The notes below the pieces were generated by a model. That model searched no databases, had not been told where the DNA came from, and saw nothing but the letters and a program-made list of their open reading frames with translations. A DNA stretch of 7,429 nt from Clostridia bacterium (lineage in GTDB: Bacteria; Bacillota; Clostridia; Christensenellales; Aristaeellaceae). Both the position numbers and the translations under genes were made by a program. The stretch spans positions 1-7,429 of the forward strand of contig JAFUWR010000267.1 in the NCBI GenBank assembly GCA_017471125.1, given 5' to 3'. This document shows positions 1-5,704 of this stretch, one piece after another; position 1 is the first letter of the stretch; each line of letters opens with the position of its first letter.

Positions 1-183
1 CAGGAGCGCCAGCGTCAGCGAGCTGTCGTCGGTCCAGGAACCGGCGGGCAGGTCGAAGGTCCCGTGGCCGCGCATGCCCGTGACCGGGTGCCGGGCGACC
101 TCCTCCCGCGACTCAAATTGTACGGGGCACCCGAGGGCGTCGCCGACAACGACGCCCATGATGCCCGATTTCCAAAAACTCAT
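1..183 (-). CDS. ADP-ribosylglycohydrolase (DraG/ARH family), N-terminal part, cut by left window edge
   Basis: Enzymes of this family remove ADP-ribose from proteins or small molecules using two Mg ions held by a mostly helical fold; they act in the cytoplasm. The 61 visible residues carry the family's N-terminal hallmarks. A GDALG motif at residues 14-18 follows a hydrophobic helix, and W-T-D-D-S-S at residues 50-55 matches the metal-binding TDD(S/T) motif. The start at 183 is supported by GGGAGGTG at 198-191. The gene lies six bases after the VWA stop codon, and its ribosome binding site overlaps that stop, so the two genes are almost certainly co-transcribed and probably translationally coupled. 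The rest of the protein (usually 250-330 residues) is outside the window. The family call is firm; whether the substrate is ADP-ribosyl-arginine, -serine or something else cannot be told. Confidence 0.88.
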   Translation of the reverse strand, partial: MSFWKSGIMGVVVGDALGCPVQFESREEVARHPVTGMRGHGTFDLPAGSWTDDSSLTLALL

Positions 184-189
184 CTTGTT

Positions 190-840
190 TCACCTCCCGC
201 GGCTCATTACGTCCGCTTCGATCTCATCCTTCCAGGAAGCGCTCATGGGCGCTTCGCTCCTGCGCATGTGCAGCACGGCCCGCCCGACCACGTCGTAGTT
301 CAGCTGCTGGCCGCGGGAATCGTTCATGTAGGTGACAGCCCTGTCCGCGCCGATGCCGAAGTGCGCGGCGGTCTCCACGGCGTCGATGTTCGCGCCGAGG
401 AACAGGAACTCCCAGCCGTACTTCTCCTTCTCCTTCTTCACCATGGCCTTCACCTCGTCGCTGCCGTAGCGATGGCTGGCGTTCTCCATGCCGTCCGTGG
501 TGATGACGAAGATGGTGCACTCCGGGCGATCCTCCTCGCGGGCGTACTTGTGGACGTTGGCGATGTGATGGATCGCGCCGCCGATGGCGTCGATCAGCGC
601 GGTGCCGCCGCCGACATAGTACTGGCGCTCCGTCAGCGGCTCGATCTTCTTGAGGTCCACGCGGTCGTGGATGACCGTGCTGTTGTTGGAGAAGAGCACC
701 GTGGACACCAGCGCCTCGCCCTCCGCCTGCTTCTGGCGCTCGATCATGGAGTTGAAGCCGCCGATGGTGTCGGCCTCCAGGCCGGCCATGGAGCCGCTCC
801 TGTCCAGGATAAAGACCATTTCCGTCAGATTCTTTTTCAT
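190..840 (-). CDS. VWA-domain protein with intact MIDAS metal site
   Basis: This 216-residue protein is essentially one von Willebrand factor A domain. The metal-ion-dependent adhesion site is complete: D-R-S-G-S at residues 13-17 (DxSxS), the threonine in GGGT at 77-80, and aspartate 116 in TTDG. Such domains bind a partner protein through a metal ion; no catalytic motif is visible. There is no signal peptide or membrane segment, so it should be cytoplasmic. The start at 840 is chosen because GGGAGGG at 854-848 sits seven bases upstream and because VWA homology begins at once. The same frame stays open upstream to 1188, but only as an overlap with the macrodomain gene. It lies between a macrodomain gene (76 bases upstream) and an ADP-ribosylglycohydrolase gene (six bases downstream), which suggests a partner or scaffold role in ADP-ribose chemistry. 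That role is inference. Confidence 0.9.
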   Translation of the reverse strand: MKKNLTEMVFILDRSGSMAGLEADTIGGFNSMIERQKQAEGEALVSTVLFSNNSTVIHDRVDLKKIEPLTERQYYVGGGTALIDAIGGAIHHIANVHKYAREEDRPECTIFVITTDGMENASHRYGSDEVKAMVKKEKEKYGWEFLFLGANIDAVETAAHFGIGADRAVTYMNDSRGQQLNYDVVGRAVLHMRRSEAPMSASWKDEIEADVMSRGR

Positions 841-847
841 TGATAAT

Positions 848-891
848 CCCTCCCGTGTTTTGATGGTACCATCATACACAAAGACGGGAGG
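848..891 (-). promoter_or_regulatory. Inverted repeat covering the VWA ribosome binding site
   Basis: In the minus-strand transcript, CCTCCCGT (891-884) pairs perfectly with ACGGGAGG (856-849). The second arm contains the Shine-Dalgarno sequence GGGAGGG (854-848) of the VWA gene, so the hairpin would block ribosome access. The 27-base loop contains a perfect 14-base palindrome, TGATGGTACCATCA (861-874), which could form a small apical hairpin or bind a dimeric protein. There is no T-tract after the right arm, so a terminator is unlikely. A regulatory role is inferred from the pairing alone. Confidence 0.5.
861..874. repeat. Perfect 14-base palindrome
   Basis: TGATGGTACCATCA equals its own reverse complement. 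It lies in the 76-base gap between the macrodomain and VWA genes, inside the loop of the larger inverted repeat. It may be an operator half-site pair or an RNA hairpin tip. No clear promoter overlaps it: a TATGAT-like hexamer is present on the minus strand but has no matching -35 box. Confidence 0.6.
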
Positions 892-916
892 AAAATGGTC
901 GCCTGCCAAGCGACAA

Positions 917-1978
917 TTATGTATTTGATCCGGATCCCAGCAGCGGCAGGTCGAACTGGAACAGCACCTCGTTGATCTCAAAGATGTCGAAATAGCGCCT
1001 CTTGATGAAATACTCCAGGATGATGTCGAACTTGCTGCTGTGGGAGAGGGCGAAGCCGGCCTTGTTGAGCAGGGCCTTGGTCTCGGGCAGCGACAGCTCC
1101 AGCGCGACGGCAAAGGCGAACACGGTGGGCTTGCTGGGCTTGTAGGCGGGATTGGAGCGTATCTTGCTGAACAGTTTTCGATCAACATTGGCTCGCTTGT
1201 AGCACTGGGCGTCCGTCATGCCCTTCTCGTCGATGAGCCGAAGCAGCGCCGCGGAAAAGCCCTCGTCCGTCCGCTTGAGCATACTGCTCCAATCAGGCAT
1301 GCCCATGGACGGTCGCGGGTTCGGCGCGTAGTCGGGCATGGAGGCCTCGCTGTATGAAGCGCCGAGCCTTACGTCAAGGTCCAGCGCGGCGCTCTCGTCC
1401 CGCTGCCAGAGCCGCCCGCGGGAGCGCTCGACGTTCTTCCTGACATGCGTGTCGGCATACACGTCGTCGATGTATTCCTGCACGTCGCGGAACAGCTTCT
1501 TGCTGGTCAGGAATTCCGTGTGCCCGAACACCACCAGATACACCATCATGTCGTGCTCGAACAGGAATTTGGTGATGGCGTCCACCGCGACGGACATGGC
1601 CTGATCCTTCGGATAGCCGTAGGCTCCGGCTGAGATCAGGGGGAAGGCCACGGTCTCGCAGCCGTGCGCGAGGGCAAGCTCCAGCGAATTGCGGTAGCAG
1701 GCAGCCAGCAGCTCGCGCTCGCCGTGCGTGCCGCCGTGCCAGATCGGGCCGACCGTGTGGATGACATATTTGGCGGGGAGGCGGTATCCCCGGGTGAGCT
1801 TCGCCTCGCCGGTCTCGCAGCCGTTAAGGGGCCGGCACTCCGCCAGCAGCTCCGGCCCCGCGGCGCGGTGGATCGCGCCGTCGACGCCGCCCCCGCCCAG
1901 CAGGGACCGGTTCGCGGCGTTGACGATGGCGTCGACGCGCATCTTGGTGATGTCGTTTCTGACGATTTCAAAGGGCAT
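917..1978 (-). CDS. MacroD-type macrodomain ADP-ribose hydrolase with an extra C-terminal domain
   Basis: Residues 1 to about 165 form a macrodomain of the MacroD/YmdB type. Visible motifs are N-A-A-N at 20-23, the glycine-rich GGGGVDGAIHRAAG loop at 28-41, and SAGAYGYP at 116-123 in the phosphate loop. MacroD enzymes remove ADP-ribose from acidic residues and deacetylate O-acetyl-ADP-ribose. The protein is 353 residues, about twice the size of a stand-alone macrodomain. After a polar linker (about 170-235), residues 235-353 form a second compact helical domain. Its first part (residues 250-310) looks like a degenerate Cro/C1-type helix-turn-helix, followed by a conserved-looking tail rich in aromatic residues. 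No membrane segment is seen. The ATG at 1978 begins the macrodomain directly; GGTGAG (1989-1984) or AGGAG (1996-1992) may serve as ribosome binding site. It is the first gene of the macro, VWA, glycohydrolase set. Confidence 0.92.
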   Translation of the reverse strand: MPFEIVRNDITKMRVDAIVNAANRSLLGGGGVDGAIHRAAGPELLAECRPLNGCETGEAKLTRGYRLPAKYVIHTVGPIWHGGTHGERELLAACYRNSLELALAHGCETVAFPLISAGAYGYPKDQAMSVAVDAITKFLFEHDMMVYLVVFGHTEFLTSKKLFRDVQEYIDDVYADTHVRKNVERSRGRLWQRDESAALDLDVRLGASYSEASMPDYAPNPRPSMGMPDWSSMLKRTDEGFSAALLRLIDEKGMTDAQCYKRANVDRKLFSKIRSNPAYKPSKPTVFAFAVALELSLPETKALLNKAGFALSHSSKFDIILEYFIKRRYFDIFEINEVLFQFDLPLLGSGSNT

Positions 1979-2029
1979 GTGCGCTCACCAACTCCTATTT
2001 TGATTATTGCAGGTTTTCAGAGGACCGCA

Positions 2030-3004
2030 TTATTTCTGAAACACGACCCAGTTATGGGCCCAGGGGACGGGCAGACCGAAGAGGGTGACCACCCGATCCG
2101 CGGCGTTCCGATACCACGAATAATTCCAGCCCGCGCCCATGTCCATATAGAGCGCGTTGGTGACGCCGAGTCTTCGCACCTCGTCCATGAATTCGTCGAA
2201 GCGCATCATCCTACGGGAGTCGATGACGCACAGATGGCCGTTCAGCTCGGCCAGTGTCCGATAGCAGCGGGCCCGGGGGCGGTCGAAGCCCATGACGGTC
2301 TCCCCGTCCCGGATCAGGCCGAACTGCATGAACCCGCTCCCGCCAGCCTCGGCAGCGGCCCGGATCGCGCCGGAGGGGTCGTCGAAGTCGAAGGCAAACC
2401 GGCCGTCGGCGTAGGTGAATGCCGCGAAGCTGTCCCAGTTGTACGGGCTTTCGTAGAGCGTGCCCTTGACGGCGTGGTCGCCCTCCACGTCCTCCTGGGA
2501 AAAGCCCAGGCTGACGGTGTGCTGGAAGGCCGCGCCGCTGCACCAGGTGATGGAGCTGTCCGACTTGGACGGGCGCGTCTCACACACGAGGTTTACTTCG
2601 GCATACTCCGGGAAGATGACGTAGACCGCGCCGGTGTCGTAGACCGTCGTCCTTTCCCCGGGCAATATCTCCTGCACCGGCAGGTCCTCGGCCGGGATGC
2701 TGTCCGGGATCGCGACGTGGTACTGGGAGATCAGGCCCATGAAGATGAACAGGAAGGCCGGGATCACGAAGAAGGAGGAGGCGTACAGCAGGCGGTAGAG
2801 GACCCGCTGCCAGCGGTGCTTCAATTTTTCCGGCCCCCACATGTAGATGGTCAGCGCCGTCACCTGCGTCACGACCAGCGCGATGTAGCCTGCCCGGAGG
2901 ATGTTCAGCCACATCTGGGCGACGAAATAGCAGGTGAAGGCGAACAGGGCCAGCAGGGTCATCGCCATCAGCCATATGCCGGTGACGCGCTCGCGCGTGC
3001 TCAT
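2030..3004 (-). CDS. Membrane-anchored protein with large extracytoplasmic domain, possibly phosphodiester glycosidase-like
   Basis: The 324-residue product has three predicted membrane helices (about 9-31, 37-56, 72-93) and a soluble region from 94 to the end. The basic loop at 57-71 argues that the N-terminus is inside and the large domain outside. The end of that domain, with residues F-D-E-F-M-D-E-V-R-R-L-G around 269-280 and L-Y-M-D-M-G-A-G-W-N-Y around 285-295, resembles the C-terminal core of phosphodiester glycosidase (NAGPA/DUF2233-like) proteins, which act on sugar-phosphate bonds in envelope glycans. This resemblance is from memory and weak. The ATG at 3004 overlaps the previous gene's stop (ATGA), so translation is probably coupled. 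The frame is open for 63 more codons upstream, but only as an overlap with the upstream gene. Function is unproven. Confidence 0.8.
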   Translation of the reverse strand: MSTRERVTGIWLMAMTLLALFAFTCYFVAQMWLNILRAGYIALVVTQVTALTIYMWGPEKLKHRWQRVLYRLLYASSFFVIPAFLFIFMGLISQYHVAIPDSIPAEDLPVQEILPGERTTVYDTGAVYVIFPEYAEVNLVCETRPSKSDSSITWCSGAAFQHTVSLGFSQEDVEGDHAVKGTLYESPYNWDSFAAFTYADGRFAFDFDDPSGAIRAAAEAGGSGFMQFGLIRDGETVMGFDRPRARCYRTLAELNGHLCVIDSRRMMRFDEFMDEVRRLGVTNALYMDMGAGWNYSWYRNAADRVVTLFGLPVPWAHNWVVFQK

Positions 3005-3675
3005 TTGCCCTTCGCCCCCTCCCGTTTTTGCCGCCGCAGCTCGTGGCGCAGCGCGTTGAAGGAATCGAACTGCGCCTCCAGGCAGGCCACCAGCAGCAGG
3101 AGCGCGATGTCCGTCAGGTATTGTATGGCATGGTCCCACCGCAGGTCCGTGGAGAAGCCCAACTGGCTGTTGGCCGCCACCAGCATAACGCACACCGCGA
3201 ACTTGAACGCAAGGGCGATGCGGTTGAGGATCACGTTCTTGGGGTTCCCCCGGGCGGAGTAGTTGATGAAGAAGTGGTCCAGCGTGATGACGACGGTCAT
3301 CAGGAGGTTCATGGCGGCCCCCGCCAGGAACAGGCTCCCCTGCACGCCGACGGTCAGGTAGGCGTCAAAATTCGCCTCCTGCCAGAGCATGCCCAGCGCC
3401 AAATGCGCCTCCTGGTACATCAGGCAGAACAGCACGCCGCCCAGCAGCCCCTTGGCCGCGTCCCATTTCAGGGAGCGGAAGGACAGGAGCATGGCCGTCG
3501 CCGTCGCCAGCTTGACCAGCAGCGCGAATATCTCAAAGGCGTCCCGCGCCATCAGGCAAAAGGCGAGCGAAACGAGGCCCGCCGCCATCATCAGGGCCCA
3601 GACGACCCCCATGAAGCGCTCGCTTAAGAAGATCCTCCCGAGCATATCGCCCTTACCGCTCAAACGATCCGTCAT
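3001..3675 (-). CDS. Six-helix integral membrane protein, unknown function
   Basis: I do not recognise this 224-residue protein. Hydrophobic segments at about 21-42, 46-66, 76-98, 109-131, 152-170 and 186-202 suggest six membrane helices. The C-terminal tail (about 207-224) is rich in Arg and Lys and should be cytoplasmic. Polar and aromatic residues lie between helices 3 and 5 (Y-Q-E-A-H near 87-91, D-H-F-F-I-N-Y near 133-139), but no catalytic motif is evident. The start at 3675 has GGAAGGTGAG just upstream (about 3690-3681), followed by a five-base spacer. It follows the Pr6Pr-like gene after 20 bases and overlaps the next gene by four bases, so it is the middle gene of a three-gene membrane operon. 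Confidence 0.82.
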   Translation of the reverse strand: MTDRLSGKGDMLGRIFLSERFMGVVWALMMAAGLVSLAFCLMARDAFEIFALLVKLATATAMLLSFRSLKWDAAKGLLGGVLFCLMYQEAHLALGMLWQEANFDAYLTVGVQGSLFLAGAAMNLLMTVVITLDHFFINYSARGNPKNVILNRIALAFKFAVCVMLVAANSQLGFSTDLRWDHAIQYLTDIALLLLVACLEAQFDSFNALRHELRRQKREGAKGK

Positions 3676-3695
3676 CTTTGCTCACCTTCCGGTCT

Positions 3696-4283
3696 CTATG
3701 CCAGATAGAACAGTACGCAGATGACCGCGGTCATGGCGACCATCGCGATACAGGAGATCGGCCACATGCCGCCACGGTCGAAGCCGTAGACGTCCTCCCA
3801 GCGCTGTCCCTCGGGCGCGAACTTGACCTTGTAGAGGTACACCGCGCCGTAGAGCAGCAGCGGCAGCAGCCCCGTCATGGCGGCGGCGAGACTCATCTCC
3901 CGCTTCTCCAGCAGGCAGAACGACAGGATGGCCATGATCGGCCCGACCAGGTGCATGTAGATGTTGCCGCCGGTGAGCCACTTTTTCGCCCCGCCCTGGA
4001 ACGGCACCAGGAACACCAGCACCGTCACCAGCGTCACCGTGACCGACACGGTCCCGAGGTATTTCAGGCGCAGCACGAGCGGGGACGCCTCGCCGCCCAA
4101 CTGGTTGACGGCCATCAGCAGCGCCGCGAGGCCGCAGAAGGCGTTGGAGAGCACCGTGAAGAAGCGGAACATCCGCCGCCCGCACTCGATCTCCCATTTC
4201 CCGTCGTTCCGAAAGTAGGACAGTATGACGATCAGCGTGCACGCGAAGATCGCGGCGTTGATGACGATGGAGGCTGTTCTCAT
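3696..4283 (-). CDS. Pr6Pr-like integral membrane protein
   Basis: This 195-residue protein has about six membrane helices. It shares features of the Pr6Pr family of Firmicutes membrane proteins: an F-T-V-L-S-N motif at residues 42-47 at the start of helix 2, and M-H-L-V-G-P-I-M-A-I-L at 110-120 in the middle helix. The biochemical role of the family is not known to me. The ATG at 4283 is preferred over one 14 codons upstream because AAGGAGAG lies just before it and because the longer form adds only polar residues before helix 1. It is the first gene downstream of the strong promoter at 4339-4369, so it should lead the operon containing the two membrane genes that follow. The family match is from memory of motifs and is moderate. 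Confidence 0.8.
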   Translation of the reverse strand: MRTASIVINAAIFACTLIVILSYFRNDGKWEIECGRRMFRFFTVLSNAFCGLAALLMAVNQLGGEASPLVLRLKYLGTVSVTVTLVTVLVFLVPFQGGAKKWLTGGNIYMHLVGPIMAILSFCLLEKREMSLAAAMTGLLPLLLYGAVYLYKVKFAPEGQRWEDVYGFDRGGMWPISCIAMVAMTAVICVLFYLA

Positions 4284-4338
4284 GATGGCCCTCTCCTTCC
4301 TGCGATGCGCCGTGTGTGGCGACACACATCCTTATTAT

Positions 4339-4369
4339 ATTATATATCCTCATGTGCCGCCGCTGTCAA
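4339..4369 (-). promoter_or_regulatory. Sigma-A-type promoter for the membrane-protein operon
   Basis: On the minus strand a perfect -35 box TTGACA (4369-4364) is followed by an AT-rich -10 region. TATATA lies at a 17-base spacing (4346-4341) and a perfect TATAAT at a 19-base spacing (4344-4339). The first start codon downstream is at 4283, leaving a leader of roughly 50 bases. No terminator is obvious between here and the macrodomain gene, so this promoter may also feed the ADP-ribose genes. Confidence 0.75.
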
Positions 4370-4399
4370 GGGGGTATCCCAAATTGTCCAATGGATCGT

Positions 4400-4417
4400 A
4401 AAAACGGCATCCTGCCG
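4400..4417 (-). terminator. Possible small terminator hairpin between divergent promoters
   Basis: In the minus-strand direction CGGCA (4417-4413) and TGCCG (4409-4405) form a five-pair stem with a three-base loop, followed directly by TTTTT (4404-4400). It would stop minus-strand transcription before the promoter at 4369-4339. No minus-strand gene is visible just upstream, so it may serve as insulation or be a leftover. The stem is short, hence low confidence. Confidence 0.3.
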
Positions 4418-4423
4418 GGACGG

Positions 4424-4452
4424 TTGCGAAAGGCGGCGGGATGTGGTAGAAT
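4424..4452 (+). promoter_or_regulatory. Extended -10 promoter for the transporter remnant and ATPase gene
   Basis: TTGCGA (4424-4429) and TAGAAT (4447-4452) are separated by exactly 17 bases, and TGG precedes the -10 box as in extended -10 promoters. The stretch around the -10 box is nearly identical to that at the ROK-gene promoter (6521-6526), which supports both calls. Confidence 0.65.
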
Positions 4453-4476
4453 GGGGGATAGAGGACAGTGAGGAAG

Positions 4477-4608
4477 ATGATGGACTACATCTGGCCGATG
4501 GCGCTGCTGATCGTGGGGCGGCTTCTGTACCGGGAGGCGCTGACGTGGAACAAGCTGGTCGGCGTGGCGATCTGCCTGGTGGGGCTGTGGTTCATCAACA
4601 TGAAGTGA
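4477..4608 (+). pseudogene. Internally deleted EamA-type (DMT superfamily) transporter remnant
   Basis: This 43-codon ORF (or 42 codons from the ATG at 4480, which fits GAGGA at 4470-4474 better) encodes a hydrophobic peptide. It starts like an EamA transporter (MMDYIWP) and ends like one (LLYREALTWNKLVG, then a final helix and a short NMK tail). Single-domain members are around 140 residues with four or five helices, so the middle appears to be missing while start and stop codons remain. The two parts meet around ALLIV, a string that could occur in both the first and last helices, which suggests deletion by recombination between short similar sequences; this is inference. It keeps its promoter and ribosome binding site, so it may still be translated. 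A genuine two-helix small protein cannot be excluded. Confidence 0.55.
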
Positions 4609-4624
4609 CGGCGGGGAGGCCAAT

Positions 4625-5368
4625 ATGAGGGACGATGTGATGCGCAGGGGCGCGCTGTTCATACGGGAGGCGGCCATCGACTGGGACGCGGTGCCGCGGG
4701 GGTCGTACCTGCGGGACATCCCGGCGCTCAAGGGGTTCCGGCGGCTGGCGTTCGACGCCAACGTCACCTTCTTCGCCGGGGAGAACGGCACGGGCAAGTC
4801 CACGCTGCTCGAGGGCATCGCGGTAGCCTACGGCTACAACCCCGAGGGCGGCACCAAAAACTACCACTTCAGCACCTACCGCGACGTGTCCGAGCTGGAG
4901 GAGGCCATAAGGCTGGTGCGCGGCTACCGGCAGCGCAACTCGGGCTACTTCTTCCGGGCGGAGAGCTTCTTCAACGTGGCGACGGCGGCGAAGCTGGAGT
5001 ACAACGACGACGGCAGCATGCCCGACTACCACGCCCAGTCCCACGGCGAGAGCTTCCTGTCGTTTTTGCAGGACGAGTGCCGGGAGGGGGTCTACCTGAT
5101 GGACGAGCCGGAGGCGGCGCTGTCGCCCCAGCGACAGTTGACGCTGATGCTGCACATCCACAGCATGGCGCTGGAGGGGTCGCAGTTCATCATCGCCACC
5201 CACTCGCCGATTCTGTTGGGACTGCCCGAGGCGCGGATATTGGATTTCTCGGAGGACGGCATCCATCCCATACGCTACGAGGAGACGGGGAGCTACCAGA
5301 TCACGAAGCTGTTTTTGAAGCGGCGGGAGCAGATATTGGGCGAATTGTTCAAAGACACAGGGGAATGA
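4625..5368 (+). CDS. Predicted ATPase of the ABC class, stand-alone (COG3910-like)
   Basis: This 247-residue cytoplasmic ATPase has all core motifs of an ABC-type nucleotide-binding domain: Walker A G-E-N-G-T-G-K-S-T at 52-60, a signature-like S-H-G-E-S at 139-143 in place of LSGGQ, Walker B V-Y-L-M-D-E-P-E at 156-163 with catalytic Glu161, and the switch histidine in A-T-H-S-P at 191-195. There are no membrane segments and no partner permease gene. Proteins of this size and layout form a family of unassigned predicted ATPases related to the RecF/OLD-like class rather than to transport importers. GGGGAGG five bases before the ATG at 4625 sets the start. The gene follows the transporter remnant by 16 bases, shares its promoter, and ends just before an intrinsic terminator. 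The family is clear; the cellular role is unknown. Confidence 0.9.
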   Translation: MRDDVMRRGALFIREAAIDWDAVPRGSYLRDIPALKGFRRLAFDANVTFFAGENGTGKSTLLEGIAVAYGYNPEGGTKNYHFSTYRDVSELEEAIRLVRGYRQRNSGYFFRAESFFNVATAAKLEYNDDGSMPDYHAQSHGESFLSFLQDECREGVYLMDEPEAALSPQRQLTLMLHIHSMALEGSQFIIATHSPILLGLPEARILDFSEDGIHPIRYEETGSYQITKLFLKRREQILGELFKDTGE

Positions 5369-5370
5369 GG

Positions 5371-5407
5371 CAGGGGAGCGATCATCGTCGCTCCCCTGTC
5401 GATTTTT
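5371..5407 (+). terminator. Rho-independent terminator after the ATPase gene
   Basis: A perfect 11-pair stem, CAGGGGAGCGA (5371-5381) with TCGCTCCCCTG (5388-5398), encloses a six-base loop and is followed within four bases by TTTTT (5403-5407). It begins two bases after the ATPase stop codon. The reverse direction lacks a comparable T-tract, so it should act mainly on plus-strand transcription. Confidence 0.88.
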
Positions 5408-5688
5408 AATACTTCACCCACGCCGCGCCGCGGTCGGCGGACTCGGTGACGGGCTTCGGCTCCAGGATGCCGTCCACGTCGGCCAGGCCGCGCTCGATGC
5501 GGGCGTCCTTGCCGTGCATGTGGAAGATGCAGCCCTTCAGCGCCCGGGCCGCGGCGATGGGGTCGGCCCCCAGGATCATCATGTGGGAGGGGTCCAGGTT
5601 GATGCCCAGCATGGGGTCGGTGGCGTCGCGCAGCTTCTTCAAGGTCCGGGTGGACCAGACCATCTCCAATGTGCATCGTCACGATCTC
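5406..5688 (-). pseudogene. Fragment of a sugar phosphate isomerase/epimerase (TIM barrel)
   Basis: The reading frame from 5669 down to the TAA at 5406-5408 encodes 87 residues matching the middle of xylose-isomerase-like TIM barrels. It has T-L-K-K-L-R-D-A, then G-I-N-L-D-P-S-H (the strand carrying a metal-ligand region), D-P-I-A-A-A-R-A-L-K, and F-H-M-H-G-K-D near an expected active-site strand. Intact relatives are usually 270-330 residues, so about the first 150 and the last 60 or more are missing. The frame opens only at a TTG with no good ribosome binding site, and a TGA lies four codons upstream of it. Just upstream another frame reads MHIGD, which would join smoothly to MVW if two bases were restored, suggesting a further frameshift. 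This is a decayed remnant, not a working enzyme. Confidence 0.75.
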
Positions 5689-5704
5689 CCCTCAATTCAT
5701 TTAA

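Noticed and set aside
64..843. A 259-residue plus-strand frame
   Set aside because: It is antisense to the VWA and ADP-ribosylglycohydrolase genes, with no ribosome binding site or recognisable domain.
898..914. GTCGC/GCGAC hairpin after the macrodomain stop, considered as a terminator
   Set aside because: It has only five pairs and a seven-base loop, and the following bases (CATTTTCC in the minus-strand sense) are a poor T-tract; it may be chance.
841..1188. In-frame upstream extension of the VWA gene to 1188 (332 residues)
   Set aside because: It overlaps the macrodomain gene on the same strand in another frame, is low-complexity Pro/Ser/Arg-rich, and a strong ribosome binding site with VWA homology starts at 840.
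1664..3262. A 532-residue open frame on the plus strand
   Set aside because: It is antisense to the macrodomain and membrane-protein genes, has the His/Arg/Gly/Ala-rich composition typical of antisense frames in GC-rich DNA, and has no recognisable domain.
4595..5266. A 223-residue minus-strand frame
   Set aside because: It is antisense to the ATPase gene, which carries intact Walker A, Walker B and switch motifs.
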